From Candidatus Nitrosopumilus sediminis (GTDB taxonomy: Archaea > Thermoproteota > Nitrososphaeria > Nitrososphaerales > Nitrosopumilaceae), in NCBI RefSeq assembly GCF_000299395.1, contig NC_018656.1, positions 1,364,001 through 1,428,000 of the forward strand: a stretch of 64,000 nt of DNA. Reading direction: 5' to 3'. The notes below the pieces were generated by a model. The model searched no databases. It worked only from the letters and a program-made list of their open reading frames with translations, and had not been told where the DNA came from. The position numbers were made by a program, and so were the translations under genes. Of the stretch, positions 29,997 through 38,088 are shown piece by piece (the first letter of the stretch is position 1; every line of letters begins with the position of its first letter).

Positions 29997-31559
29997 ATGC
30001 AAGCAATTCAACTTCAAAACGATTCTTTAGTAGAAATAGCAACATTTCTTGTTAGGCGATGGTCTGAAAAAGAAAACATCATAGTAGAAATTTCAGACAA
30101 GACAGAAACCAAGACAAGGCTCAAAGAAAACAAGGTAATCTTAACACCACTAGAGAAAAGAATAGGCAATGATTTTCAAAAATATCGACAATTTAGAACA
30201 TCATTATGGTATGAAGCAATGAGAATAAAATACTGCAAAAAAATTCTTAGCAATGACCATGCATTTGGTTTTATTCTCAATACAATGGAAACTCAAAGAG
30301 TAGAACAGTTAGGAAGAAAGATTTGGAAAGGGATGGATGCTGAAATTATTTTCAATTATACGTACATGCTCGTTGCCAGACCTCAATTACATACAGTTTA
30401 TGGAAAAGCAAGGATTGTGGAGGCATTTTATCAATATTTTATGTTTGGTGTGATAAAAGGAGAGATTCAATCAAGTAATTTTGAAAAAATAAAAAAAGCA
30501 ACTACATTTGCCAAAGAAATTGTCAACAAAGCAATTGATGAAAATCGAGATACAAGTTGGATTGAAAAAAACGTATCAGAAATAATAAAAATACTAGATA
30601 TCGATTCTTTACTGACAATTCCAGTATCTTTACCATTTATGAAAGCTGGAATGGCATTATCTGAAGAAGAGTTGTTAAAAGTCTTAAAAATAATTTCAAA
30701 AAATAAAGAGGGAGATTTGGGAACTATGGACCCAAAATCGGTCATTAGAGGTGATGATGTGTATGATGAATACAAAGTATTACTTGATGAAAATAAAAAA
30801 ACAGAAAACAAGGGTTTAGCTGCTGAAACAGTAGGAATCCAGACACCATCTACAAAAAATATTGATGAAACAACAATCTATGACTTGGGATTGATAAACG
30901 GATTAAAAATGAAATTTAAGGAATGGAAATCAGGATGGAAAGAGCAACATCTAAGATCAGGAGATGAATTTGACGAAGAAAGTTACATTGAAGGTAATGA
31001 ACCATTTTTTACAGATGTTAAAAAATCAATTAAAACAAAAATTGTGATATTGTTAGATCATTCATCTAGTATTGCATCAGATGCGATAGAATACAAAAAA
31101 GCTACTTTAGCACTTTGTGAGGTATTATCTTTTCTCAAAGTAAAATTTGCAGTGTATGCATTTAGTACAGAGAATAGATCAATGGTATGTTGGTCAATAA
31201 AACCAGAAAATGTCAAATGGAATAGCATTACTGCAAAAAGGTTGGCACAAATCGTTGCTAATGGTTCAACCCCATTGGCTGAAGTTTATGATAAAATGTT
31301 TCCAATTTTGCAGTCAAAAAGACCAGATATTTTTTTGACATTAACTGATGGGGAACCATCAGATCCAGATGCTGTAAGAAATATGACTAAATCATTCAAA
31401 GGATTAGGAATTCGCATGGTTGCTTTAGGATTAGGTCCAAATACTGTCAGGGCTACAACCATTGCCAATAATCTGAAACATTTAGGATATGAAAAAACTA
31501 TGGCTGTAAGCAGACTAAATGATATACCAAATAAGGTAATTAGCATTTTAGATGGATGA
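29997..31559 (+). CDS. VWA domain protein, partner of the MoxR ATPase
   Basis: A 520-residue protein. The long N-terminal region (about 1-330) is helical and lacks a clear family. The C-terminal von Willebrand A domain (about 345-520) has a complete metal site: DHSSSIASD (DxSxS), NGSTPLAEVYD (Thr) and LTLTDGEPSDPD (Asp). CbbO/NorD-type proteins share this plan and use the VWA domain to bring the MoxR ATPase to its client. ATG follows the ATPase stop codon directly, so the two are made together. The client enzyme is unknown; a copper or iron enzyme would be plausible here. Confidence 0.9.
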   Translation: MQAIQLQNDSLVEIATFLVRRWSEKENIIVEISDKTETKTRLKENKVILTPLEKRIGNDFQKYRQFRTSLWYEAMRIKYCKKILSNDHAFGFILNTMETQRVEQLGRKIWKGMDAEIIFNYTYMLVARPQLHTVYGKARIVEAFYQYFMFGVIKGEIQSSNFEKIKKATTFAKEIVNKAIDENRDTSWIEKNVSEIIKILDIDSLLTIPVSLPFMKAGMALSEEELLKVLKIISKNKEGDLGTMDPKSVIRGDDVYDEYKVLLDENKKTENKGLAAETVGIQTPSTKNIDETTIYDLGLINGLKMKFKEWKSGWKEQHLRSGDEFDEESYIEGNEPFFTDVKKSIKTKIVILLDHSSSIASDAIEYKKATLALCEVLSFLKVKFAVYAFSTENRSMVCWSIKPENVKWNSITAKRLAQIVANGSTPLAEVYDKMFPILQSKRPDIFLTLTDGEPSDPDAVRNMTKSFKGLGIRMVALGLGPNTVRATTIANNLKHLGYEKTMAVSRLNDIPNKVISILDG

Positions 31560-31625
31560 ATTTTTGATCTTTCTATCAGGATATTTTATATGAAGTAAAA
31601 AATCAAAGCCATCTAGTTAAAAGAC

Positions 31626-33167
31626 ATGTCAGAAAATAATTTTGATAAACCATTACTTGAAAAATTTGAACGTGAAATTTGGAGTAAAATTCCACATTTA
31701 GAAGATGGAAAAGTGGTCAATGCAACGCCATTGATTGATTTAACTAGGGATCTTAAAGAATGTGCAAAAAATCTTTACAAACTAGATATTTCAGATTTGG
31801 ATCTAAAAGTGTATGGAAAATTTGATTCTAATTTGGTGTCAGGTTCAATCAAAATTAGACCAGCAATTCACATAATGCATGACGCAATTAAAACCGGGAA
31901 GTTAAAAAGTAATCAGACAATAATTGAGGCAACATCAGGAAATTTTGGAATAGCTCTTGGACAAATGTCAAAACTTGGATTAACTGTGGTTTCACTTGTT
32001 TCAAGAAAATTGCAAGAAGGAGTCTTCAAGGAATTGAGAAATGAGAATATTCGTATAATGGATTTGGATATGGATATTTGTCCTGCTCCTGGAATGAAAG
32101 ATAGTGAGGCTGATGCACTAGTTGCAAAGGCAACTGCAGCAAACATTCGTTCTCAGTTAATTGAATTAGGTTTTGATCCAACAAATTACGATAATTCGAT
32201 TTCAGAGGTTGAATCGTTGTTGGCAGCACAAGACATTATCAATTTGGCAAAATTACTTTCAAAAATTTATGATTGTTTTTGTCCAGAACAATACGATAAT
32301 GAATTAAACATTGATGCTCATAGAACAATTACAGCTGTAGAGATTGAACAGCAGTTACAGGAAAAAGGGGATTCATTAGAAGATTATAGAATAATTTGTT
32401 CATTTGGAACAGGTGGTACATCAGGAGGATTAAGTAGATACATGAATGAAAAGTATGACAAAAAGGCAATACATGTAGTATTTCCAGCTCCAGGTCAAGA
32501 TGTTGCAGGAATCAGAACAAAGGCTAAAGCAGATGGGCTAAAGTTGTACAATCCAGAAGCATATGCTGCTGAGCACGAAGTTGATTTTGGACAGGCAAGA
32601 CATTTACTAAAATTCTTTGTAGACAAAGGTCATAATATTGGCGAAAGTACTGCACTTGCCATGTATGCCATATTAGAAATGCTAAGTGAGGGAGAAAAAG
32701 GAAAATTCATTGTTGTAGTTGCTGACGGTATAGAAAAGTATAGAAAAAATCTAGAATCAGCATCATCTAACCAGCGTATTCAAGTTTCATTAGAAGATGC
32801 AGCATCAAGTGTTCAAGATTACGATAAAATAATCTGGGTTCATACACAATATACGCCAAAAGAAGAAGGAATTGAAATGATTGCTAAATCCTTAGGTGTA
32901 AATAAAGAAAAAATTGTGATACCAAAAGCAAGCACCATTAATCAATTATTATCTACACAGCAAATTCCAGATGAGCTTAACAAAGATCTGGACGGCTCTA
33001 AAGGTAAATCATTACTAATTTGCATGGCTGGAAATACATCATTAATGACTGCCCAAGTACTTGCAAGTAAGGGCATTGTAACTGAAAGCTTGAATGGGGG
33101 AATAACAAATTTGCCTGAAGGCAGAGGCAAAAATCCAGGCGAATTTATCAAAGCTGCAACTGATTAA
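31626..33167 (+). CDS. Cysteine-synthase-like PLP enzyme fused to a rhodanese-like domain
   Basis: A 513-residue fusion. Residues about 25-375 are a fold-type II PLP enzyme of the CysK/CysM group. They contain SGSIKIRPA with the Schiff-base lysine, IIEATSGNFGIALGQMSKLG, and the phosphate loop FGTGGTSGGLSRYMN. Residues about 385-513 are rhodanese-like: KIIWVHTQYTPKEEGIEM and a possible active-site loop ICMAGNTSLMTAQVL, then SLNGGITNLP. It probably makes cysteine or a related thiol, with the second domain handling sulfur transfer. An insertion (about 175-235) is longer than in standard CysK. Confidence 0.8.
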   Translation: MSENNFDKPLLEKFEREIWSKIPHLEDGKVVNATPLIDLTRDLKECAKNLYKLDISDLDLKVYGKFDSNLVSGSIKIRPAIHIMHDAIKTGKLKSNQTIIEATSGNFGIALGQMSKLGLTVVSLVSRKLQEGVFKELRNENIRIMDLDMDICPAPGMKDSEADALVAKATAANIRSQLIELGFDPTNYDNSISEVESLLAAQDIINLAKLLSKIYDCFCPEQYDNELNIDAHRTITAVEIEQQLQEKGDSLEDYRIICSFGTGGTSGGLSRYMNEKYDKKAIHVVFPAPGQDVAGIRTKAKADGLKLYNPEAYAAEHEVDFGQARHLLKFFVDKGHNIGESTALAMYAILEMLSEGEKGKFIVVVADGIEKYRKNLESASSNQRIQVSLEDAASSVQDYDKIIWVHTQYTPKEEGIEMIAKSLGVNKEKIVIPKASTINQLLSTQQIPDELNKDLDGSKGKSLLICMAGNTSLMTAQVLASKGIVTESLNGGITNLPEGRGKNPGEFIKAATD

Positions 33168-33174
33168 TTATATC

Positions 33175-33630
33175 TTGAAATGCCTTTCGATTTCTCAACC
33201 ATTTGCTGATTTAATAATTTCAGGTAAAAAAAGTATTGAGTTAAGAAATTGGAATACGAATTTTCGGGGAGAGTTTTTGATTCATTCTCCATTAAAAATT
33301 AGAATTGAAGATGCTAAAAGATTAAAGATTGAAAAAAAATTTGTCATAGGAGCAATCATTGGAAAAGCCCAAATCTATGACGTAAAAAAATACCATTCAA
33401 TAAAAGAAATAAAATTAGATCAAAAATTTCATTTTGCATCAAAAAAATTTCAAAACAAAACTTTTGGGTTTATGTTAAAAAATGCAAAACCATTTAGAAT
33501 TCCAATTCCATGTAAAGGTCAATTGGGATTTTTTGAAGTAGATATTCCAAAAACAAAGATCAAAAACAAAAAAATAGTTTCAGATATTATAGATGAAGAA
33601 TATCGTTATCAATGGATTGGACATCATTAG
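33175..33630 (+). CDS. ASCH (PUA-like) domain protein
   Basis: A 151-residue protein. Its first half is an ASCH domain: MKCLSISQPFADLIISGKKS, then IELRNW and GEFLIHSP, and VIGAIIGKAQIYDVKKYH. ASCH domains are PUA-related and are thought to bind RNA; some have nuclease activity on 5' ends. The C-terminal part is basic (KTKIKNKKIVSDI). The TTG start lies 7 bases after the previous stop, so it is probably co-transcribed with the PLP fusion gene. No close link to that function is evident. Confidence 0.82.
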   Translation: MKCLSISQPFADLIISGKKSIELRNWNTNFRGEFLIHSPLKIRIEDAKRLKIEKKFVIGAIIGKAQIYDVKKYHSIKEIKLDQKFHFASKKFQNKTFGFMLKNAKPFRIPIPCKGQLGFFEVDIPKTKIKNKKIVSDIIDEEYRYQWIGHH

Positions 33631-33660
33631 AAAATTTAAAGATCAGAAAAATATGACTAG

Positions 33661-33670
33661 TATATATAAA
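33661..33670 (+). promoter_or_regulatory. TATA box of the TBP gene
   Basis: TATATATAAA, centred 28 bases upstream of the tbp ATG. This nearly ideal archaeal TATA box implies a leader of only a few bases and raises the possibility of autoregulation by TBP level. Confidence 0.7.
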
Positions 33671-33693
33671 GCTCATATTTAAAGCACCTCGTT

Positions 33694-34257
33694 ATGCCTC
33701 AAACAAAGCCAATTGTTAGTGTAGAAAATGTTGTTGCATCAGCATCAGTAGATCAAAAAATAGATTTAATCGAAATTACCGAAAAATTTCCAGATACAGA
33801 ATATCATCCAGAACAATTTCCAGGTCTTGTATTTAGATTGACTAATCCACGAACTGCCACACTCATCTTTAGAACAGGAAAGATGGTATGTACTGGAGCT
33901 AAATCTGAAGAGATGGCAATTAAAGCTGTTAATACAGTTGTTCAAAAATTAAGAAAAGGTAAAATCAAAATTAAAAAAGATGCGGTCATTACAGTTCAAA
34001 ATATCGTTGCAGCAATTAATTTAGGTGGAAAAATTCATTTGGAAAAAGCTGCTAGAACCCTACCTAGAAGTATGTATGAACCTGAACAATTTCCAGGATT
34101 GATTCATAGAATGCTAGATCCAAAAACAGTGATATTGTTATTTGCATCAGGGAAATTAGTGTGTACAGGAGCAAAAAAAGAATCAGATGTTTATCGTTCT
34201 GTTCATAACTTACATGCATTATTAGAAGAAAAAACCCTAATGATTTATGATCAATGA
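33694..34257 (+). CDS. tbp: TATA-box-binding protein
   Basis: General transcription factor TBP (187 residues), made of the usual two ~90-residue direct repeats. Repeat 1 contains YHPEQFPGLVFRLTNPRTA and FRTGKMVCTGAKSEE. Repeat 2 contains YEPEQFPGLIHRMLDPKTV and FASGKLVCTGAKKESDV. Both halves keep the phenylalanines that intercalate at the ends of the TATA box. With TFB it directs RNA polymerase to promoters like those marked in this window. Confidence 0.98.
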   Translation: MPQTKPIVSVENVVASASVDQKIDLIEITEKFPDTEYHPEQFPGLVFRLTNPRTATLIFRTGKMVCTGAKSEEMAIKAVNTVVQKLRKGKIKIKKDAVITVQNIVAAINLGGKIHLEKAARTLPRSMYEPEQFPGLIHRMLDPKTVILLFASGKLVCTGAKKESDVYRSVHNLHALLEEKTLMIYDQ

Positions 34258-34276
34258 TTTTTAATTATCCTAAAAA

Positions 34277-34498
34277 TTGACTAAAGACATTTTTGAAGAT
34301 GAAAAGGTTAAGTTAACTCCCGATACAGGATTTAATTTGGTAGGAATAGATTATTTTGGAGAACCTGGAAACCAACTGTATTTAATTGAGCATTTTGAAA
34401 TGTATCAAGATGCTTTGAATGCAAAAAAAGATAGAAAAAATCAAGATGAATATTTTATACTGTATAAAGGAACAGGGGATGAGTTTTTCTGTAGATAG
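34277..34498 (+). CDS. Small protein of unknown function after tbp
   Basis: A 73-residue soluble protein (TTG start; NLVGIDYFGEPGNQLYLIEH and QDEYFILYKGTGDEFFCR). Compact, with alternating aromatic and acidic residues; not recognised. It lies 19 bases after tbp on the same strand and could be co-transcribed. The ORF is short, but its codons look like those of its neighbours. Confidence 0.65.
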   Translation: MTKDIFEDEKVKLTPDTGFNLVGIDYFGEPGNQLYLIEHFEMYQDALNAKKDRKNQDEYFILYKGTGDEFFCR

Positions 34499-34569
34499 AT
34501 TAGAAAAATGATAAAACTTTACTAAATTTTACAAAATCTCTTATCATTCAGTTTAAAATTCAAAAAATA

Positions 34570-35157
34570 TTGCCTAATGATACAAGTGATTTAATTGACA
34601 CTTTATATCAAAAGGAAAATCCAGTTAAATCAGAACAAATATCCAAGCAAATTGTTCGTAAAAGTGCAAAAGGAAAACATCAAATTTTTGATGAGACAGA
34701 ATTTACGCGTGGGAGGGAGGTTCTAGGAGATTTAATCGTTCATGGCATGATAGCCTCAGGTGGAACCGATATTGACTGGCTTGTTGAACATAAAGGAGGT
34801 TTCATCATACTAGAATTCAAAGGATTTCATAATGACAAAATCAACATTGCAAAAGGCCAAATGATTGCATATGAAAAACTCCATGAAAAATTAAACATGG
34901 CAACAAAATGCTATCTATACGTTGTTGGATGTGATGATATTGATTTTTCTAATCCAGATTCAACAATATGGATTTTTGAGATGAATCAATGGAAATCAGG
35001 AGCAATACCAAAAAACACTTCTGATATTTATGGAGATGATACAGGTAAACAAAATAAATTCATTGTTTATCGTGAATATATGCATGAAATTAGTGTAGAA
35101 AAATTACGAGATTTGGTAGATTCACATTGGAAAGAATTTGAACGAATTATGAAGTAA
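34570..35157 (+). CDS. Putative PD-(D/E)XK-fold nuclease-like protein
   Basis: A 195-residue soluble protein. The centre reads ASGGTDIDWLVEHKGGFIIL then EFKGFH. This gives the order D-x(n)-E-x-K on two strands expected of the PD-(D/E)XK nuclease fold, and AKGQMIAYEKLHEKL downstream supplies the conserved Gln/Tyr helix. An N-terminal helical part precedes (SEQISKQIVRKSAKGKH). No partner gene (methylase, helicase) is adjacent. The TTG start at 34570 follows a 70-base gap. The fold assignment is by motif; the activity is not proven. Confidence 0.65.
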   Translation: MPNDTSDLIDTLYQKENPVKSEQISKQIVRKSAKGKHQIFDETEFTRGREVLGDLIVHGMIASGGTDIDWLVEHKGGFIILEFKGFHNDKINIAKGQMIAYEKLHEKLNMATKCYLYVVGCDDIDFSNPDSTIWIFEMNQWKSGAIPKNTSDIYGDDTGKQNKFIVYREYMHEISVEKLRDLVDSHWKEFERIMK

Positions 35158-35843
35158 ATGAAAACGTACTTGAGATTGTTTCTTTACCATTATCTACTTT
35201 AACAGTATAAGTTCCAGAATTTTCCCATCCAGGACCTCCTGCTATAGCTAAAGTTGAGAATTGCCCATTATTTTTCAATGAAACTTGTTCTGCCCATACA
35301 AGTTCATTATTTTGATTTTCTATTGTAAGATTTACATTTCCAGTTGTATCAGATGTACCACTAATTGAAATCAAATCTTTTTTGTTGTATGATTTTAAAT
35401 CAGTTTGTACAGATAGTGAGATTGGCACATTATTTGTGGTAGTGTCAATTTTGACAGTACCATCAGTGATTCCACTGAAAGATATTACAGCAGCAATAAC
35501 TAACACTAGAGCAAAACTGCCTATGCCAAAAATAATTTTTTGTTTTTGGTTTAGTGTAAGAAATTCTTGGTGATTCAGTTTGAAGTGATTGTGTTTGTTG
35601 GATAGGTTTAATCTCAGGAAGTACAACATCTGGAACTTGTTGTTTTTCTTCAACATGAGGTGTTTGAGTAAATTCTGGTTTTTTTCCTAGGTGTTTTTCA
35701 GCTAATTTTCTAACATAATTTCTTTCATAATTGCTAATTACTTCATTATTTTCACAAGCCCTACAAATCTGTTTTAGAATTCGATCATCTCCAAAATCTT
35801 TATCCAAGAGAGCTTTTACATCATCCAATAACGGATCTGTCAT
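35147..35843 (-). pseudogene. Membrane-anchored Ig-like protein interrupted by a single-base frameshift
   Basis: Two overlapping frames form one ~230-residue protein. Frame one starts at ATG 35843 (MTDPLLDDVKALLDKDFG; ICRACENNEVISNYERNYV) and breaks after SYTKPKTK. Frame two continues KIIFGIGSFALVLVIAAVIS (a membrane helix) and an extracytoplasmic Ig-like domain (SLSVQTDLKSYNKKDLISIS; GTYTVKVDNGKE). Adding one A to the A6 run at 35536-35541 restores a continuous frame. The break may be a homopolymer sequencing error, a true lesion or a slippage site. Its 3' end overlaps the convergent nuclease-like gene by 11 bases. Confidence 0.75.
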
Positions 35844-35889
35844 GTTTATTTCCTCTCAAATTGATTATTTATGAATATATGTCAAAAAG

Positions 35890-36066
35890 CTACTTTGAAT
35901 AGATTTTTTGGGCTTGAATTATGACAGTTCTAATGTAATCCTTGGCAGTTGAATCCGTTACGCCCATTTGTTTTGCTCTCTGATAAAGATCGTTTTCTTT
36001 AGGATTTGTCAAATAATACTTTAATAGATAATTGAGTCTGTGGGATCTTTTTTCGTCACTTTTCAT
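35890..36066 (-). CDS. Small helix-turn-helix-like protein
   Basis: A 58-residue protein (MKSDEKRSHRLNYLLKYYLT; ENDLYQRAKQMGVTDSTAKD; YIRTVIIQA). The second half has the spacing of a helix-turn-helix (AKQMGVTDSTAKDYIRT), so it may be a small DNA-binding protein. An open frame continues upstream to 36174, but that part is aromatic and unlike a real N terminus. ATG 36066 is preferred. It lies 46 bases upstream of the frameshifted gene on the same strand but is separate from it. Confidence 0.6.
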   Translation of the reverse strand: MKSDEKRSHRLNYLLKYYLTNPKENDLYQRAKQMGVTDSTAKDYIRTVIIQAQKIYSK

Positions 36067-36193
36067 GATTTTGTTTTTCTTTGGTACTAAAAAGGCCAGA
36101 GGATAATGACATAACCAATCAAAAATTATAGTATCATAAAATTTGAATAAAAACATATGATCTTTTTTAAACAATACGAAAAAAAGAATGCAA

Positions 36194-36535
36194 ATGAAAC
36201 GAATTGAGGCAACTATTCAAGCAACTAAAATTGGTGCAGTATCTGAGGCAATAACCGGTATTGTTGGAGGATTCTCCATCATGGAAGGAAAGGGTAGAGG
36301 TTCTGGGGTCAGACATGAAATGAGATCTGGCAGGGGAACAGGTACCATAACTGCAGAATACAACAATGTTGCGTATGTTAGTACAGTTGTAAATGACTCA
36401 GACGTAGAAAAAGTTTCCACAGCAATTGCTGATGCAGCTTTTACAGGTAAAGGCGGAGATGGCATTATTGTAGTATCCAATGTGGATAGCGTCATGAATA
36501 TAGCAACTAAAAAGAGTGGTTCTGAAGCCCTCTAA
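36194..36535 (+). CDS. Divergent PII-family signalling protein
   Basis: A 113-residue member of the GlnB/GlnK fold: MKRIEATIQATKIGAVSEAI, then the T-loop region GKGRGSGVRHEMRSGRGTGT and the C-terminal GKGGDGIIVVSNVDSVMN. PII trimers sense 2-oxoglutarate, ATP and ADP and control ammonium uptake or assimilation. Here the T-loop has no tyrosine at the uridylylation position, and the nucleotide-contacting residues after GDG are changed (GDGIIV for GDGKIF; no RTGE). Ligands may therefore differ. ATG 36194 follows a TATA-like CTTTTTTAAAC by about 26 bases; an ATG two codons earlier (36188) is possible. No amt gene is adjacent. Confidence 0.82.
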   Translation: MKRIEATIQATKIGAVSEAITGIVGGFSIMEGKGRGSGVRHEMRSGRGTGTITAEYNNVAYVSTVVNDSDVEKVSTAIADAAFTGKGGDGIIVVSNVDSVMNIATKKSGSEAL

Positions 36536-36588
36536 TCATTTTCTTTTATCAAAACAATATGCAATGTTGATTAATGTGAATTTAGCTG

Positions 36589-36651
36589 CTGAGAGGTTAA
36601 CTACTCCTCTCAGGGTCGTTATCCCTTTGGGGGACATATTTTTGAAGGGAT
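36589..36651 (+). ncRNA. Tandem hairpins downstream of the PII gene
   Basis: Two stable hairpins in a 162-base intergenic stretch: CTGAGAGG/CCTCTCAG with a 9-base loop (36589-36613), and ATCCCTT/AAGGGAT with a 17-base loop (36621-36651). They may be the structured 3' end of the PII message, a small RNA, or a bidirectional terminator against the RAM gene ending at 36698. Both strands can form them. Confidence 0.35.
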
Positions 36652-36697
36652 GTATTACTATTACAATTTGAGTATAAAAGCAAAGGATTTTGAAGAA

Positions 36698-36937
36698 TTA
36701 TTGTTGACCTTCAATTCCCATTAATGTCAGTGTTGATCTAATTTTTGGGATTTTTCGAATCTTCCAAGTAATGGTCTCTCGTAGTGCTTCGACTTGACTT
36801 GATTCTACTTTAGCCAGAATATCATATGCACCAAAAGTTCCATGTACTTCAATAACACCTTCAATTGATTTTAATTCTGAGATTACTGATTCTTCAGAAC
36901 CTAGCTCACAGTTTATGAGGACATAAGCTGTTGCCAA
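36698..36937 (-). CDS. Lrp/AsnC ligand-binding (RAM) domain protein, second copy
   Basis: A 79-residue paralogue of the protein at 5519-5758: ATAYVLINCELGSEESVISE, VHGTFGAYDILAKVES and WKIRKIPKIRSTLTLMGIEG. Again no DNA-binding domain. The N terminus and the last 20 residues are nearly identical to copy one while the middle differs, so both are kept under selection. It starts at TTG 36937. It may form mixed oligomers with copy one or with a full-length Lrp encoded elsewhere. Confidence 0.9.
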   Translation of the reverse strand: MATAYVLINCELGSEESVISELKSIEGVIEVHGTFGAYDILAKVESSQVEALRETITWKIRKIPKIRSTLTLMGIEGQQ

Positions 36938-37072
36938 TTATGATTCAACTCCTATTGTCATACCTAAAATGCACTCTTGAAATATATAAGAATAGTCCAA
37001 TTTACTTAAAAATTCACCATCAAATAAGATAATTTCATAAACAAATGTAAAGAGATTTAGAATAATTTAAGA

Positions 37073-38038
37073 CTAAGACAAATATGCACCATTCATAATT
37101 TTTTCCAACTCTTCAATATTTTTTGAAAGAGTGATTTTAGAGCGTAGTTTAGAGCCACCCTTCATACCTTTAGTAAACCTCATAGCTTGACCTTTGATAT
37201 TTGCAAATTTGATTTTATATTGACTAGTTAGATGTAGGTAATCAAAAAATGAATCTAGTCGATCTTTGAAAGAGTATTCTTTATAGGAATTTGTCTTCAA
37301 ATAATCATTAATTTGCTCAAACAAAAATGGATTACCCATTGCTCCTCTCCCAATCATTACATAGTCACAGTTAGTACTATCAATCATATTTTTAGCATCT
37401 TCAGGAGTAGTTATATCACCATTTCCAACAATTGGAATACTAGAAATTTCTTTTAGTTCTTTTATCATATCCCAATCAGCAGTTCCAGAATAACCCTGAC
37501 TAACAGTTCTTGGATGCAGTGTAATCATTTTAATTCCCTCATCTTCAGCAATTTCAGCAATTTCTCTAAAGAGGAATTTACTAGCATTAGTAACTCCAGA
37601 ACGAATTTTTAGGGTTACAGGTTTTTTTACAGAATTTACAAGTGTGTTAAAAATTTGTTGTGTTAGATTAACTTCTTGTAATAATGCTCCTCCTGCCATT
37701 TGTTGTGTGATGTGGGGTGCAGGACACCCCATGTTATAATCAATTATATCAAAAAAAGGTTCTACAATCTTTGCTGCTTTTTCTAAAGCACAAAGATCAG
37801 AGCCAAATAATTGAATAGAGAGTGGACGCTCTTCTTCAGAGTATTCAATAAATTCCTGTATGGTTTTCATTTTTTCTTTAAGCTGATTTTCTTTTGCAAT
37901 AATACTGTGAATGTTTGTAAATTCAGTTACCACCAATCCAGCTCCCATTTTTTTACATTGTAAACGAAGAGCAGGATCACTTACTCCAGCCATAGGTGCT
38001 AGAAATGCCCTACTAGAGAATTTTGGAAGCATATTCAA
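37073..38038 (-). CDS. dus: tRNA-dihydrouridine synthase
   Basis: A 321-residue FMN enzyme that reduces uridines in tRNA D-loops. Motifs: FLAPMAGVSDPALRLQC at the N terminus; YNMGCPAPHITQQMAGGALL with the catalytic cysteine near residue 103; VTLKIRSGVTN; IKMITLHPRTVSQGYSGTAD; and the phosphate-binding IPIVGNGDITTPEDA and MIGRGAMGNPFLFEQ. The start is TTG 38038 or ATG 38032 six bases on. It lies downstream of the calcium-repeat genes on the same strand with a 50-base gap. Confidence 0.94.
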   Translation of the reverse strand: MNMLPKFSSRAFLAPMAGVSDPALRLQCKKMGAGLVVTEFTNIHSIIAKENQLKEKMKTIQEFIEYSEEERPLSIQLFGSDLCALEKAAKIVEPFFDIIDYNMGCPAPHITQQMAGGALLQEVNLTQQIFNTLVNSVKKPVTLKIRSGVTNASKFLFREIAEIAEDEGIKMITLHPRTVSQGYSGTADWDMIKELKEISSIPIVGNGDITTPEDAKNMIDSTNCDYVMIGRGAMGNPFLFEQINDYLKTNSYKEYSFKDRLDSFFDYLHLTSQYKIKFANIKGQAMRFTKGMKGGSKLRSKITLSKNIEELEKIMNGAYLS

Positions 38039-38088
38039 ACTTTATAGATTGAATATATTTATCATTCAATGGATTTTGTAAAAATCAA

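Noticed and set aside
36589-36665. H/ACA guide RNA at the tandem hairpins
   Set aside because: A TTACA follows the second hairpin, but the distance to the stem is wrong and no pseudouridine pocket can be drawn.
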